Assembly (NCBI GenBank): GCA_024275295.1
Contig: JAJRZI010000110.1
Coordinates: forward strand, 27,520 to 91,519
Length of the DNA: 64,000 bases
Direction of reading: 5' to 3'
From: Gammaproteobacteria bacterium
GTDB lineage: Bacteria > Pseudomonadota > Gammaproteobacteria > Chromatiales > Chromatiaceae
The position numbers were made by a program, and so were the translations under genes. Under the pieces are notes generated by a model that was given only the letters and a program-made list of their open reading frames with translations, made no database searches and was not told the DNA's origin. Below, piece by piece: positions 27,995-38,242 of the stretch (the first letter of the stretch is position 1; each line of letters starts with the position of its first letter).

Positions 27995-30106
27995 ATGTCT
28001 CGAAACGCTACATCAGAGAAATCATCTATGCTGGATCGAATACTAAAACTTGAATTGTGGTCCAATCAAGAGTTTCAGGCGGCAGTGATTCGCTTCTCCA
28101 TCTGGCTGTTTGCGGCCAGTTTTATTGGTCTTGGTGGCGTATCGCACTACTATGAGGTGGTTGAAACTCACTACTATTGGTTGTTTGGCAGTTATTTTGT
28201 CATTTTTTGCGCCCTATTGGTCAGCATCATCTATCGTGCTGTTTGGGAGGCCAGGCGTTACTTCTCGGTGCTGGTCGATATTAGCGCCACCAGTTTTGCA
28301 ATCTTTTTAACGGGCGAGGTTATCAGCCCCTTTTTCCTGCTCTACATCTGGATCTTTATCTCCCAGGGTACCCGATATGGCAAACGTCATCTCACTGCTG
28401 CCTCATTTCTCAGCGTCGTAGCATACGGCCTGCTGCTGACCTTGATGGATGGTTGGCATGAGTACACCTTTGAGGCCTTCTTTTTCATGCTCTCGCTATT
28501 GCTGCTCCCGCTCTACCAGCACTCATTACTGCAAAGATTGAGGGAGGCCCGGGCTGAAGCAGAGCGCTTGAACCAGGCCAAAAGTGAGTTTCTCTCAACC
28601 ATGACGCATGAGTTGCGTACCCCCTTGAGTGGCATCACAGGGATGGCTGGCCTGTTGGAGGAGTCACAGTTAACCCCGGATCAAAGGGAATATGTCGCAT
28701 CCATATTGAAGGCTTCCAACCACCTTGGTGCACTGGTTGACGATGTGCTGGATATGTCAAAGGTTGAATCAGGCAGGATAGAGCTGGAATCTGCCCCGGT
28801 TGAGCTGAGTACGCTTTTACTGGGTATCTGTTCCAGTCTGATGAATCAGGCGCGGGCTAAAAAACTGGAGCTGATTTGCCAGATAGACGAACAGGTGCCG
28901 AAGATGATTCAGGGTGATGAGCTGCGTCTGAGACAGATATTGTTCAATCTCATGGGTAATGCGATTAAGTTCACCCAAAAGGGTGAGGTTCTACTGCGAG
29001 CCAGACTGCTGGCTGCGGAGAGTGATACGGCTCATCCGCATCTGTATCTTGAGGTTATTGATACCGGGATCGGTATCCCGGAGCATGCGCTTGCCACCCT
29101 GTTTGATCGTTTCGCACAGGTGGATGCCTCGACCACCCGGCGTTTTGGGGGGACAGGGCTTGGAACCTCAATTGCGCAGCATCTGGCGCGTCTGATGGGG
29201 GGTGAGATCGGGGTGCGCAGTACGCTAAATAAAGGTAGCTGTTTTTGGGTCAAGTTACCTCTGTTGGGGCCTGGTGTGGAGGCGCAAAAACCGCAATATC
29301 CAAATCTACAGGGGTTGAGCGCTGTGGTATTCGAGCCTAATGCAACCAGCCTTGCGGTTATTGTCGATGCTTGTAAAGGCGTGGGTGTGCATTGCCAGTC
29401 TGCAAGAACAGTTAGTGGTTTGCAGGATGCCGTTAGGGCGACAAATCAACAGAATGCTCTGGATCTGGTGGTGATTGCTGATTCACCCCAAGGCCAGGAT
29501 TTGGCAGAGATAGGTGCTCTTGTGTGTGGGCTTTCCCGGCAGGATCTGCCCATCGTCTATCTGGGCTACAGTTACCGTCAATCGCACTATGATATCCCAA
29601 AAGATGATGTGCTGATAAAGCCCTTCGTCCCTGAGCAGCTCTGGTCTCAGATAGATCAGGTTGTCTCTTTAAGTGGTTGTAAAGTGCCAGACAGGTCTGC
29701 ACAGCAGGGCAGGTCTGCTGTGATGGATGAGGGTGCTATTCATATCCTGGTTGCAGAAGATAATGAGATTAATGCCAAGGTACTGGAGACAATCCTGGTT
29801 AATAATGGCTATCGGGTAACGCTGGCAAATGATGGGCAGGAGGCACTGGAGCTGACTGAACATAATAGCTACCAGATTGCATTTATTGACCTGCACATGC
29901 CACGCCTTGATGGCTTGGGTTTTATCCGGGCCTATCGTGCCAATGAGATGGATAGCGTACCCATGCCCGTGATTGCGCTATCGGTTACTGTATCAGATGA
30001 GATGAAGAGTGAATGCCTGGCGGCAGGTATGAATGCTGTTGCAACCAAACCCGTTATGGCTGCTGACCTGATCCGGCTTATCCAGCGTCATCTGCGTAAA
30101 GGTTAA
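27995..30106 (+). CDS. Hybrid sensor histidine kinase, RpfC-like architecture
   Basis: 703 residues. Five hydrophobic helices in residues about 30-180, a short coiled coil, the dimerisation/phospho-acceptor segment FLSTMTHELRTPLSGI (His near 207), and a HATPase domain with N box LFNLMGNAIKF, G1 DTGIGIP and G2 GGTGLGTSI. Then two receivers: the first (about 430-560) is degenerate, the second (about 580-700) has VAEDNEIN, FIDLHMP with the acceptor Asp and TKPV. RpfC-type sensors detect diffusible fatty acids, but no rpfF or Hpt domain is visible here, so the signal is not assigned. The ATG at 27995 is chosen over a GTG 30 bases earlier. Confidence 0.88.
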   Translation: MSRNATSEKSSMLDRILKLELWSNQEFQAAVIRFSIWLFAASFIGLGGVSHYYEVVETHYYWLFGSYFVIFCALLVSIIYRAVWEARRYFSVLVDISATSFAIFLTGEVISPFFLLYIWIFISQGTRYGKRHLTAASFLSVVAYGLLLTLMDGWHEYTFEAFFFMLSLLLLPLYQHSLLQRLREARAEAERLNQAKSEFLSTMTHELRTPLSGITGMAGLLEESQLTPDQREYVASILKASNHLGALVDDVLDMSKVESGRIELESAPVELSTLLLGICSSLMNQARAKKLELICQIDEQVPKMIQGDELRLRQILFNLMGNAIKFTQKGEVLLRARLLAAESDTAHPHLYLEVIDTGIGIPEHALATLFDRFAQVDASTTRRFGGTGLGTSIAQHLARLMGGEIGVRSTLNKGSCFWVKLPLLGPGVEAQKPQYPNLQGLSAVVFEPNATSLAVIVDACKGVGVHCQSARTVSGLQDAVRATNQQNALDLVVIADSPQGQDLAEIGALVCGLSRQDLPIVYLGYSYRQSHYDIPKDDVLIKPFVPEQLWSQIDQVVSLSGCKVPDRSAQQGRSAVMDEGAIHILVAEDNEINAKVLETILVNNGYRVTLANDGQEALELTEHNSYQIAFIDLHMPRLDGLGFIRAYRANEMDSVPMPVIALSVTVSDEMKSECLAAGMNAVATKPVMAADLIRLIQRHLRKG

Positions 30107-30123
30107 ATAATAAGTGAAATCCC

Positions 30124-30152
30124 TTGCGCCGACGGATAAGTGGCATTATCGT
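30124..30152 (+). promoter_or_regulatory. Sigma-70 promoter of rnpB
   Basis: TTGCGC at 30124-30129, 17 bases, TATCGT at 30147-30152, with the predicted RNA 5' end about 7 bases further. Position relative to the P1 helix is right. Confidence 0.5.
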
Positions 30153-30157
30153 GTCGC

Positions 30158-30513
30158 CTGAGAGTCGGCCGGATGGTCGCCGCTTTTGCGAGCGGAGGAA
30201 AGTCCGGGCTCCATAGGGCAAGGTGCCAGGTAACGCCTGGAAGGCGCAAGCCTATGGAAAGTGCCACAGAAAATATACCGCCAGCTTCGGCTGGTAAGGG
30301 TGAAATGGTGCGGTAAGAGCGCACCGCGCCGGTGGCAACATCGGTGGCAGGGTAAACCCCACCTGGAGCAAGACCAAATAGGGGAGCAGGCAGCCTTGAG
30401 CTGTAACGTGTGGTCCGCACGGTTCCCGGGTAGGTTGCTTGAGGTGCATGGCGACATGCATCCTAGATGAATGACCATTCTTTGACAGAACCCGGCTTAC
30501 AGGCCGGCTCTCA
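30158..30513 (+). ncRNA. rnpB: RNase P RNA, bacterial type A
   Basis: Catalytic RNA that removes tRNA 5' leaders. The conserved cores are present: GAGGAAAGTCCGGGCTCCATAG near 30195 (CR-I), AGGGTGAAATGGTGCGGTAAGAGCGCACCGC near 30297, GGTAAACCCCACCTGGAGCAAGACCAAATAGG near 30351, and AGATGAATGACC plus ACAGAACCCGGCTTA near the 3' end (CR-V). P1 forms between GAGAGTCGGCC (30160-30170) and GGCCGGCTCTC (30502-30512). A T tract at 30514-30519 ends the transcript. Location just upstream of mraZ is common in gammaproteobacteria. Confidence 0.96.
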
Positions 30514-30520
30514 CTTTTTT

Positions 30521-30700
30521 AGATTTAATCCCCCCTATTCTTATTTAATTGCCCCATGGGAATTAGAATCCCGCATCTTAATAAATTACATTAAGTTGAC
30601 TTCATACCCGGCTGTTTTTCGTCATCTTATTTTTCTATTTCCGTAGTTGTGTATTCTTTTCTAAGTCCCTGTCTTTAAAGGAAGTTTTTCTCATTTCATC
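30521..30700. other. AT-rich non-coding stretch before the dcw promoter
   Basis: About 180 bases between the rnpB terminator and the dcw promoter. I see no reading frame or RNA. A TTGACT at 30597 has no good -10 partner. Confidence 0.4.
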
Positions 30701-30729
30701 TTGACACTGTGGTATTAGGTGTCTAAAGT
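30701..30729 (+). promoter_or_regulatory. Main sigma-70 promoter of the dcw cluster
   Basis: Perfect TTGACA at 30701-30706, 17-base spacer, TAAAGT at 30724-30729. It lies directly before the MraZ boxes and 60 bp before mraZ, matching the mraZ promoter position in other gammaproteobacteria. Confidence 0.8.
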
Positions 30730-30763
30730 TGGTGAAAAGTGGAAATAAGTGGTTAAAAAGGGA
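30730..30763 (+). promoter_or_regulatory. MraZ operator, four 10-bp repeats
   Basis: TGGTG, TGGAA and TGGTT at exact 10-bp intervals (30730, 30740, 30750), then GGGAT at 30760. This is the known MraZ-binding layout (TGGGN repeats with 5-bp spacers) and overlaps the start of transcription, which supports self-repression of the cluster. Confidence 0.8.
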
Positions 30764-30789
30764 TAACTGTCTTTTGAGGAGAGAATCTT

Positions 30790-31242
30790 TTGTTCCGTGG
30801 TGTTAACAACATCAGCCTAGATGCCAAAGGTCGCATGGCTATTCCGACACGTTTTCGGGAATGCCTGCAGTCTTGCTGTGCGTCACAGTTGGTGATCACC
30901 GTGGATACAGACCGCTGCCTGCTCATCTACCCACTGCCGGAGTGGCAGGAGATTGAGCGCAAGCTGGTAAAGCTGCCCTCTTTTAATAAGGCTGCCCGCC
31001 GTCTGCAGCGCATGCTAATGGGTAATGCCACTGAGGTCGAGATGGATGGGCAGGGACGTATTTTAATACCCACACCACTGCGCAGTTATGCCGGGCTGGA
31101 AAAACGGGCAGTGATGATTGGCCAGGGGCATAAGTTTGAGTTGTGGGATGAGGCGGGTTGGAGCAGTCAGTTGGATGAGTGGCAGGAGACGGATTTGGAG
31201 CAGTTGGATCTTCCGACTGATCTGGAAACACTCTCAATCTGA
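30790..31242 (+). CDS. mraZ: Transcriptional regulator MraZ, TTG start
   Basis: AbrB-like DNA-binding repressor of the dcw cluster. 150 residues with two SpoVT/AbrB repeats: FRGVNNISLDAKGRMAIPTRFRE (2-24) and GNATEVEMDGQGRILIPTPLRSYAGL (78-103), each with the DxxGR signature. It starts with TTG at 30790; GAGGAG (30776-30781) is 8 bases upstream, and no nearer ATG gives the conserved N-terminus. Binds the repeat operator just upstream. Confidence 0.94.
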   Translation: MFRGVNNISLDAKGRMAIPTRFRECLQSCCASQLVITVDTDRCLLIYPLPEWQEIERKLVKLPSFNKAARRLQRMLMGNATEVEMDGQGRILIPTPLRSYAGLEKRAVMIGQGHKFELWDEAGWSSQLDEWQETDLEQLDLPTDLETLSI

Positions 31243-31245
31243 GTC

Positions 31246-32181
31246 ATGATGGCGGCTCAGGCTCATCAAACGGTACTGCTTCAGGAGGCAGTAGCGGCAC
31301 TGAATATTACCGCATCAGGTTGCTATGTGGATGGCACCTTTGGGCGTGGCGGTCACAGCCAGCTGATTATGCAGGCACTGGGGCCAGAAGGGTGCTTGCT
31401 GGCGATTGATAAAGATCTGGCTGCGATTGAGTCAGGCCACCATCTTTTTGCAAATGACAGTCGTTTTCTTATTGAACAGGGTTCCTTTGCCATGCTGAGG
31501 CAGCTGACCGACCGGCATCATCTGACAGGCAAAGTGGATGGCCTGCTGCTTGATCTGGGTGTCTCATCCCCTCAGCTGGACAGTGCAGAGCGAGGCTTTA
31601 GCTTCATGCATGACGGCCCTTTGGATATGCGCATGGACACGACGAGTGGAATGAGTGCGGCAGAGTGGCTGACCCAAGCTGAAGAGCGTGAGATTGCCCA
31701 AGTGCTTAAAACCTATGGTGAAGAGCGTTTTGCCAAGCGCATTGCGCGTGCCATCGTAGCGGCCCGTCAAGAGGCTGCGATTGAAACCACAGGCCAGCTG
31801 GCGGCCATCATTGCGCAAGCCAATCCGGTAAAAGAGCCGGGTCGGAATCCAGCCACCCGAAGCTTTCAGGCGATCCGTATCTTCATCAATAGAGAGTTGG
31901 ATGATCTGCGTGACTGCCTCGATCAGGTGCTGCAAGTGCTGGCACCCGGTGGACGGCTGGCTGTGATCAGCTTCCACTCCCTAGAAGACCGGATTGTAAA
32001 ACGCTTCATGCGTGATCATGCCCGTGGTGATGATTTTCCTGCAGGCGTGCCGGTAACGCAGGATCAGCTACAGCCTCGCTTGAAATTGATGGGAAAGGCC
32101 ATCCGCCCATCGGCATCTGAGATAGATCTAAACCCTCGGGCGAGAAGTGCGGTATTGCGTATTGCAGAGCGGCCATTATGA
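31246..32181 (+). CDS. rsmH: 16S rRNA (cytosine1402-N4)-methyltransferase
   Basis: Methylates C1402 in the ribosomal P site with SAM. 311 residues. Begins with [10 protein letters not shown]; motif [16 protein letters not shown] near 26, [21 protein letters not shown] near 98, and [15 protein letters not shown] near 205, [19 protein letters not shown] near 235. Starts 3 bases after the mraZ stop and overlaps ftsL by 4. Second gene of the cluster as usual. Confidence 0.96.
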   Translation: MMAAQAHQTVLLQEAVAALNITASGCYVDGTFGRGGHSQLIMQALGPEGCLLAIDKDLAAIESGHHLFANDSRFLIEQGSFAMLRQLTDRHHLTGKVDGLLLDLGVSSPQLDSAERGFSFMHDGPLDMRMDTTSGMSAAEWLTQAEEREIAQVLKTYGEERFAKRIARAIVAARQEAAIETTGQLAAIIAQANPVKEPGRNPATRSFQAIRIFINRELDDLRDCLDQVLQVLAPGGRLAVISFHSLEDRIVKRFMRDHARGDDFPAGVPVTQDQLQPRLKLMGKAIRPSASEIDLNPRARSAVLRIAERPL

Positions 32182-32450
32182 GATATGGGCAACCGCTGTT
32201 GATTGGCTTCCTACTGCTGGCTGTATTGGCTTCAGGCATAGGTGTGGTGTATGCCAAATATATCAGCCGAAAACATTTTGTAGCGCTGCAGGCGCTGCTA
32301 GCAGAGCGTGATGCCGCAGATGTGGAGTGGGGCAGATTGCAGCTGGAGCAGAGCACCTGGGGTACGCATGGCCGGGTGGAGCGTCTGGCCCGTAAGAGAT
32401 TGGATATGCACATGCCGCGGGCGCATGAGGTTGTGATCATTACACCTTAA
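32178..32450 (+). CDS. ftsL: Cell division protein FtsL
   Basis: Small bitopic division protein that joins FtsB and FtsQ and activates FtsWI. 90 residues: one transmembrane helix (about 5-26, [20 protein letters not shown]) and a periplasmic coiled coil (about 30-75, [22 protein letters not shown]) ending in [17 protein letters not shown], typical of the family. Low overall conservation but correct size, topology and position. ATG overlaps the rsmH stop. Confidence 0.92.
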   Translation: MRYGQPLLIGFLLLAVLASGIGVVYAKYISRKHFVALQALLAERDAADVEWGRLQLEQSTWGTHGRVERLARKRLDMHMPRAHEVVIITP

Positions 32451-32454
32451 AACA

Positions 32455-34221
32455 ATGGCAACCACGAAACGAAAAAAACGCGCAATCCAGGCGCAGCAGC
32501 AAACCACGCTTGAGCTACCAAGCTACATCGGTCGGCGTCGTACGCTGTTGGGTCTGCTCTAACTGGCATTGATTGTATTGGTGGCAAGAGCAGTGGATCA
32601 GCATGTGCTGGAGACCGATTTTCTGCAACATGAGGGCGAGCGTCGTCATCTGCGGGTTGTCGAGATACCGGCCCACCGGGGGATGATCACCGATCGTAAT
32701 GGTGAGCCATTGGCAATGAGTACGCCGGTGGACTCTATCTGGGCCAACCCGAGGCTGCTCAAGCCTGATGGAGAGACATTGGCCCAGCTGGAGAAGATAC
32801 TGGGGAAAAATCAGGATGAGCTGCGCCGCCTGTTGGCCCGCTATAGTGATCGGGCCTTCGTCTATTTGAAGCGACGGGCAAACCCTGATGTGGCAGCACA
32901 GATAATGGATCTGGCACAGGCACGTAAGCTCAGTGGCATTGGTCTGCAGCGTGAGTTTCGCCGCTACTATCCGGGCGGTGAGGTGTTTGCACATGTCATT
33001 GGTTTTACCAATGTGGATGATCAGGGTCAGGAGGGCATGGAGCTGGCTTATAACGACTGGTTGGTTGGTACGCCAGGGGCAAAAAGGGTGATACGGGATG
33101 GACACTCCCGGATCGTAAAGGATGTTGAGAGCATTCGTGTGCCGCATCCGGGAAAGACCCTGGTGCTGAGTCTGGATCGACGTTTGCAGTATCTGGCCTA
33201 CCGGGAGCTGAAAGCGGCGGTGGTAAAAAACCGGGCCCGCTCAGGTTCGGCCGTGATCCTGGATATCCGTACCGGCGAGGTGCTGGCGATGGTCAATCAG
33301 CCCTCCTATAACCCCAACGGCTCCCGTGATGGTCGTGGCGGGGTGCTGAGAAACCGGGCGTTGATCGATGTCTTTGAACCCGGTTCAACCATGAAGCCCT
33401 TTGCGGTAACGACAGCGATGGAGCTGGGCAGAGTAACGCCATCCACGCTGATTGATACGGGGCCGGGCACCCTGCGTGTAGGGCGTTCACTGGTTAAAGA
33501 TCACCGTAATTATGGTGTGCTGGATGTGGCGGGTGTGATCCGCAAATCCAGCAACGTGGGGGTCAGCAAGATTGCGCTGGATCTGCCGCAGGAGGAGCTT
33601 TGGAAAGCCTATTCCAAACTGGGTTTTGGTCAGACGACTGCCGCCAGCTTTCCGGGTGAATCTGCCGGTCAGCTTGCCCCCTATCGGCGCTGGGCAAAGA
33701 TCGACCAGGCTACGCTCGCTTTTGGATACGGTATCTCTGTCACACCCCTTCAGCTGGCGCAGGCCTATAGTGTGTTGGCAGCGGATGGGGTCTTGCATCC
33801 TGTGTCACTGTTGCGCCAGGAGCAGGCGCCAGAGGGCAAGCGGGTGATGAGCAGGGCAACGGCTGTTGCCATGCGCAAGATGCTGGAGTCTGTTGTCTCT
33901 GCAGAGGGAACGGCGCCTGCTGCTGCGGTGGCGCGGTATCGGGTAGCAGGAAAGACGGGCACGGTGAAAAAATCGATTGCAGGAGGATATGCGCAGGATC
34001 GGTATCTGGCCGTATTTGCCGGATTGGCACCGGCCAGTGATCCCCGGTTGGCGATGGTCGTGATGTTGAATGAGCCGTCGGCAGGCAAGTTTTATGGTGG
34101 GCAGGTGGCTGCCCCGGTATTTTCGAAGATTATGGCGGGTGCACTGCGGCTGTTGAATATTGCACCTGATGCCTTGGAAACCCCAGGCGTGCGGCTTGCG
34201 GGTGGGATGGTACAACCATGA
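32455..34221 (+). pseudogene. ftsI: Peptidoglycan transpeptidase FtsI (PBP3) interrupted by an in-frame TAA in its membrane anchor
   Basis: Septal cross-linking enzyme. The frame starts ATG 32455, encodes 35 residues (MATTKRKKRAIQAQ ... RRRTLLGLL), then TAA at 32560-32562, then LALIVLVARAVDQHVLETDF in the same frame and the full enzyme: pedestal domain with RGMITDRNGEPLAMSTP, SxxK motif FEPGSTMKP near residue 306 of the full frame, SSN motif KSSNVGVSK and KTGT motif AGKTGTVKK. The stop falls within the single transmembrane helix. Translation could restart at TTG 32569, but that product loses the cytoplasmic tail and half the anchor. Because ftsI is essential, a sequencing error, readthrough or reinitiation must be considered. 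TTA to TAA would repair it. Overlaps murE by 4 bases. Confidence 0.85.
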
Positions 34222-35759
34222 TGGCCGCTCAATTGACCCATCGTCAGTGGTATCTGTCAACGCTGCTCTCCAACAGGGTGCGGGTGAAGCCGTCGCAGGA
34301 TCCTGTGATCTCCAGCATCTCACTGGACAGTCGTACAGTGGTTCCGGGTGGCCTTTTTCTGGCCTGTGCGGGTGACAGGCATCACGGACTGGATTTTGTT
34401 TTTCAGGTATTGGAGCAAGGGGCAGCTGCAATCCTGTGTGAGCCGGGTGGCGATTGGCCTCAGACCCAGATTGATGCGCTGGCCACTGAAATTGCGGTGC
34501 CGTTGCTCTCTATGGAGGGTCTGAGCCAACAGGTCAGCCAACTTGCAGCGCGCTTTTATGGCGAGCCAGGCCGTGACATGAAAATAATTGGCATTACCGG
34601 CACCAATGGCAAAACCAGCTGCAGTCAGTTTCTGGCAGAGGCCCTGCAGGCCAGCATGCCCTGTGGCATTGTGGGAACGCTGGGCAATGGGTTTCCCGGC
34701 GTATTGCAGGCTGGCCGGCATACCACGCCTGAGCCGGTAGAGCTGCAGTCCATCCTTGCTGATCTGAGAGGGCAGGGTGCGCAGGCGGTTGCAATGGAGG
34801 TCTCATCCCATGCCCTGGATCAGGGGCGTGCAGCTGCGGTGCAGTTTGACTGTGCTGTGCTGACCAACCTCAGTCGGGATCATCTCGATTTTCATGGTGA
34901 CATGGCAGGCTATGCCGCTGCCAAACAGCGCCTGTTTGAATATCCAGGTTTGAGATGTGCAGTATTGAATCTGGATGACCCTTTTGGTTGGGCCTTGTTG
35001 AAAACCCTGCCTGAAACCGTGCAGGTGGTGGCCTATGGCCTGTCGCGCCCGGATCGCCCTCTGCCAAGCCGGATTAAAGGTTGGGTGTGGAGCAGTGAGA
35101 TTGCATCCACGCAGCAGGGTATGCATATCCAGTTGGAGAGCAGCTGGGGCGCGGGCGCTCTGGATAGCAAGCTGTTGGGGCGGTTCAACGTCAGCAATCT
35201 GCTGGCGGTGCTGGCGGTGTTGCTGGAGCAGGGGATGCCGATGGCATCAGCGTTACAGCAGCTCTCTAAAGTGAATACCGTGCCTGGCCGCATGGAGCGC
35301 TTTGGGGGTGGTGATCAGCCGCTGGTGGTTGTGGATTATGCCCATACACCCGATGCGTTGGAGCAGGCGATTACTGCACTTCAGCCACATACCTCTGGTC
35401 GTCTTATCTGCCTGTTTGGCTGTGGTGGTGATCGTGACCAGGGCAAACGCCCACTGATGGGTGCTATTGCTGAACGACTCTGTGATGGCGTGACATTAAC
35501 AGATGATAATCCTCGCAGTGAGGATGGTGATCAGACCATTAACGGCATCCTGTCGGGTATGCGCCATCCGGATGTGATACAGGTACAACGCAACCGCGCA
35601 GAGGCGATCAACAGTGCCATTGCCGAGGCGACTGCAGGTGATTTGGTATTGGTGAGTGGCAAGGGGCATGAGACCACCCAGCTGTGTGGTGATCTTGTGC
35701 TCTATTTCAGTGACCGGGAGCAAGTGCAGAAGGCACTTGCCGGAAAGGTGAGCGGATGA
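34218..35759 (+). CDS. murE: UDP-MurNAc-L-Ala-D-Glu: meso-diaminopimelate ligase
   Basis: Adds meso-DAP to the nucleotide-linked dipeptide. 513 residues: N-terminal domain SSISLDSRTVVPGGLFLAC; P-loop GITGTNGKTSCSQFLAE near 125-141; AMEVSSHALDQGR near 192; DYAHTPDALEQA near 373; the substrate-selecting motif TDDNPRSEDGD near residue 428, where DNPR marks meso-DAP rather than lysine. The wall is therefore of the A1-gamma type. Starts ATG overlapping the ftsI stop; ends overlapping murF by 4. Confidence 0.96.
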   Translation: MMAAQLTHRQWYLSTLLSNRVRVKPSQDPVISSISLDSRTVVPGGLFLACAGDRHHGLDFVFQVLEQGAAAILCEPGGDWPQTQIDALATEIAVPLLSMEGLSQQVSQLAARFYGEPGRDMKIIGITGTNGKTSCSQFLAEALQASMPCGIVGTLGNGFPGVLQAGRHTTPEPVELQSILADLRGQGAQAVAMEVSSHALDQGRAAAVQFDCAVLTNLSRDHLDFHGDMAGYAAAKQRLFEYPGLRCAVLNLDDPFGWALLKTLPETVQVVAYGLSRPDRPLPSRIKGWVWSSEIASTQQGMHIQLESSWGAGALDSKLLGRFNVSNLLAVLAVLLEQGMPMASALQQLSKVNTVPGRMERFGGGDQPLVVVDYAHTPDALEQAITALQPHTSGRLICLFGCGGDRDQGKRPLMGAIAERLCDGVTLTDDNPRSEDGDQTINGILSGMRHPDVIQVQRNRAEAINSAIAEATAGDLVLVSGKGHETTQLCGDLVLYFSDREQVQKALAGKVSG

Positions 35760-37123
35760 TCTCTTTTTTGCTCACTGATATTGCAAAGCCTTTAAATGGC
35801 CATGTTGTGGGGGCAGATGTCCGCTTTATGTCGGTAAGTACCGACAGCCGCACCCTCTCTGAAGGGGATCTGTTCATCGCCCTGCAGGGGCCAAATTTTG
35901 ATGGCCACGAATATCTGAATCAGGCGCAGGCTCAAGGTGCGGCTGCGGCCATGGTGAGTCGTCAGATAGCGGTTGATCTGCCGCAACTGCAAGTGGCCGA
36001 TACCCGGCTTGGGCTGGGTGAGCTGGCTGCGCACTGGCGTCAGGCCAGTCGTGCCGAGGTGGTGGCAGTGACCGGCAGCAACGGCAAGACCACGGTGAAA
36101 GAGATGATCGCCGCCATTCTCTCCCGGCAGGGTCGAACCCTGGCCACGCTGGGTAATCTGAATAACGACATCGGGCTGCCACTGACACTGCTGCGGCTGC
36201 AGGATGAGGCCTATGCCGTGGTTGAGATGGGTGCCAACCATCCGGGTGAGATCAAATACCTGAGTGAGATTGCTCAACCTAATATTGCCCTGCTGAACAA
36301 TGCAGGCAGTGCCCATCTGGAGGGTTTTGGATCCCATTAAGGGGTGGCCAGAGCCAAGGCAGAGATCATCTCTGGTCTGGCAGAGGATGGGGTGTTTGTG
36401 TTCAATGCAGATGACCCTTGGGCCGGGCTTTGGCGGGAACTTGCCGCAGAACGGGCAACCTGCACCTTTGGCATGCAGGCCGAGGCGGATGTCAGCAGCC
36501 CTGAATCAGCCATTGAAATGCACTGGAATGAGACAGGTTTCTGCAGCCGTTTTCTGGTGAAGACGCCAGTGGGTGAGGTAGAGATTGATCTGCCGCTGGC
36601 AGGCCGCCATAACCGGATGAATGCCCTGGCTGCGATTGCAACAACCCAGTTGATGGGTGTCAGCCTGCAACAGATTTGTGCTGGTCTGATAAGTCTCCAG
36701 CCTGTGCCGGGACGTCTGCAGTCGCGTGTGGGTACGGGTGGGGTTCGTATCATTGATGACAGTTACAACGCCAATCCAGACTCTGTGATGGCCGCTATTG
36801 CGGTTCTATCCACAGCCCCAGGCCGCCGCTTTTTGGTGCTGGGTGATCTGGCGGAGCTGGGTCAGAAATCAGAGCAGTTGCATGAAATGCTGGGTCAGCA
36901 GGTGCGTGAGGCCGGGATTGAACAGCTCTACTGTCTGGGTGGCTTCTCTCGTGCGGCAGCCAATGGTTTTGGTGCAGGTGCCCAGTGGTTTCAGGATCAT
37001 GACTCAATTATCCGTGCTCTAAAAGAGAGATTAACTAAAGGTGATACCGTATTGATAAAAGGTTCTCGCAGTGCCCGTATGGAGCTGGTGGTGAATGCAT
37101 TGGTAGAGGGGGCTGGAGACTGA
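35756..37123 (+). pseudogene. murF: UDP-MurNAc-tripeptide: D-Ala-D-Ala ligase MurF interrupted by an in-frame TAA
   Basis: Last cytoplasmic step of precursor synthesis. The first 194 codons contain the substrate domain (SVSTDSRTLSEGDLFIALQG) and P-loop VTGSNGKTTVKEM near 105-117. At 36338-36340 the consensus GFGS-x-EGVA reads GFGSH, stop, GVA; GAA to TAA explains it. Past the stop the frame is open to 37123 and holds the rest of the enzyme: PLAGRHNRMNALAA, IDDSYNANPDSVMAAI and GDLAELGQKSEQLH. Full length would be 455 residues, normal for MurF. A GTG at 36344 with AAGGGG before it could start a separate 259-residue fragment. MurF is essential, so the interruption is probably an error or a recoded site. 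Confidence 0.86.
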
Positions 37124-37124
37124 G

Positions 37125-38210
37125 ATGCTGCTCTATCTTGCTGACTATCTGACCCAGTTCCACAGTGGCTTTCATGTCTTTCAGTACCTGACCCTGCGTG
37201 CCATTTTGGGTGTGCTGACGGCGCTGGTTATCTCATTTGTTGTCGGGCCGGTGATGATACGGCGTCTGAGCTTTCATCAAATTGGGCAGACAGTCCGGGA
37301 TGATGGGCCACAAAGCCATCTAGCCAAGGCAGGTACTCCCACCATGGGCGGTGCCCTGTTGCTGGTGGCGGTAGCGGTGAGCACCCTGCTCTGGTCTGAT
37401 CTGGGTAACCGCTATGTCTGGGTGCTGGTGGTGGTGACGCTGCTGTTTGGCGCCATTGGTTTTGTCGATGACTACAAAAAGATAGCGCTGAAGGACTCCA
37501 GAGGGCTGCCTGCCCGGCAAAAGTACCTATGGCAATCTATCGCCGGGTTTGGTGCGGCCTGCTTTCTCTATGCGACATCCTCTCTTCCTGCTGAGACCCA
37601 ACTCATTATTCCTTTTTTTAAGGATGTTGTAGTGGATTTGGGTTTCTTCGGATTTGTGGTGCTGAGCTATTTTGTCATTGTAGGCACCAGTAATGCAGTC
37701 AATCTTACCGATGGCCTGGATGGGCTGGCCATTATGCCCACCGTACTGGTGTCAGGGGCCTTGGGAATCTTTGTCTATATCTCAGGTAACGTCTCCTTTT
37801 CCAATTATCTAATGGTTCCCTATCTGCCTGGAGTGGGTGAAGCCGTCATTTTCTGTGGCGCCCTGGTGGGGGCTGGATTGGGCTTTCTATGGTTTAACGC
37901 CTACCCGGCCCAGGTATTTATGGGTGATGTGGGGGCGCTTGCACTGGGGGCAGCCTTGGGGCTGCTGGCCGTTATCGTGCGTCAGGAGTTGGTGCTGTTG
38001 ATTATGGGCGGTGTGTTTGTGGTGGAGACGGTCTCCGTCATCCTGCAGGTGGCCTCCTTCAAATTGACCGGGCGGCGCATCTTTCGCATGGCGCCGCTGC
38101 ATCACCACTATGAGCTGAAGGGGTGGCCTGAGCCGCGCATTATTGTGCGTTTTTGGATTATTACGGTCATCCTGGTTTTGATCGGGCTTGCCAGCCTGAA
38201 GATACGTTGA
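37125..38210 (+). CDS. mraY: Phospho-MurNAc-pentapeptide translocase MraY
   Basis: Transfers phospho-MurNAc-pentapeptide to undecaprenyl phosphate, making lipid I. 361 residues, ten predicted helices. Catalytic Asp pair in [16 protein letters not shown] near 114-129, [10 protein letters not shown] near residue 192, [15 protein letters not shown] near 265 and [15 protein letters not shown] near 325 are all intact. Starts ATG at 37125, 1 base after murF. E. coli length 360. Confidence 0.97.
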   Translation: MLLYLADYLTQFHSGFHVFQYLTLRAILGVLTALVISFVVGPVMIRRLSFHQIGQTVRDDGPQSHLAKAGTPTMGGALLLVAVAVSTLLWSDLGNRYVWVLVVVTLLFGAIGFVDDYKKIALKDSRGLPARQKYLWQSIAGFGAACFLYATSSLPAETQLIIPFFKDVVVDLGFFGFVVLSYFVIVGTSNAVNLTDGLDGLAIMPTVLVSGALGIFVYISGNVSFSNYLMVPYLPGVGEAVIFCGALVGAGLGFLWFNAYPAQVFMGDVGALALGAALGLLAVIVRQELVLLIMGGVFVVETVSVILQVASFKLTGRRIFRMAPLHHHYELKGWPEPRIIVRFWIITVILVLIGLASLKIR

Positions 38211-38242
38211 TTCTGCAAACCAACTGTGGGATGTAAATTGAC

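Noticed and set aside
34803..35126. Leftward reading frames opposite murE
   Set aside because: Shadow frames of a clearly coding rightward gene.
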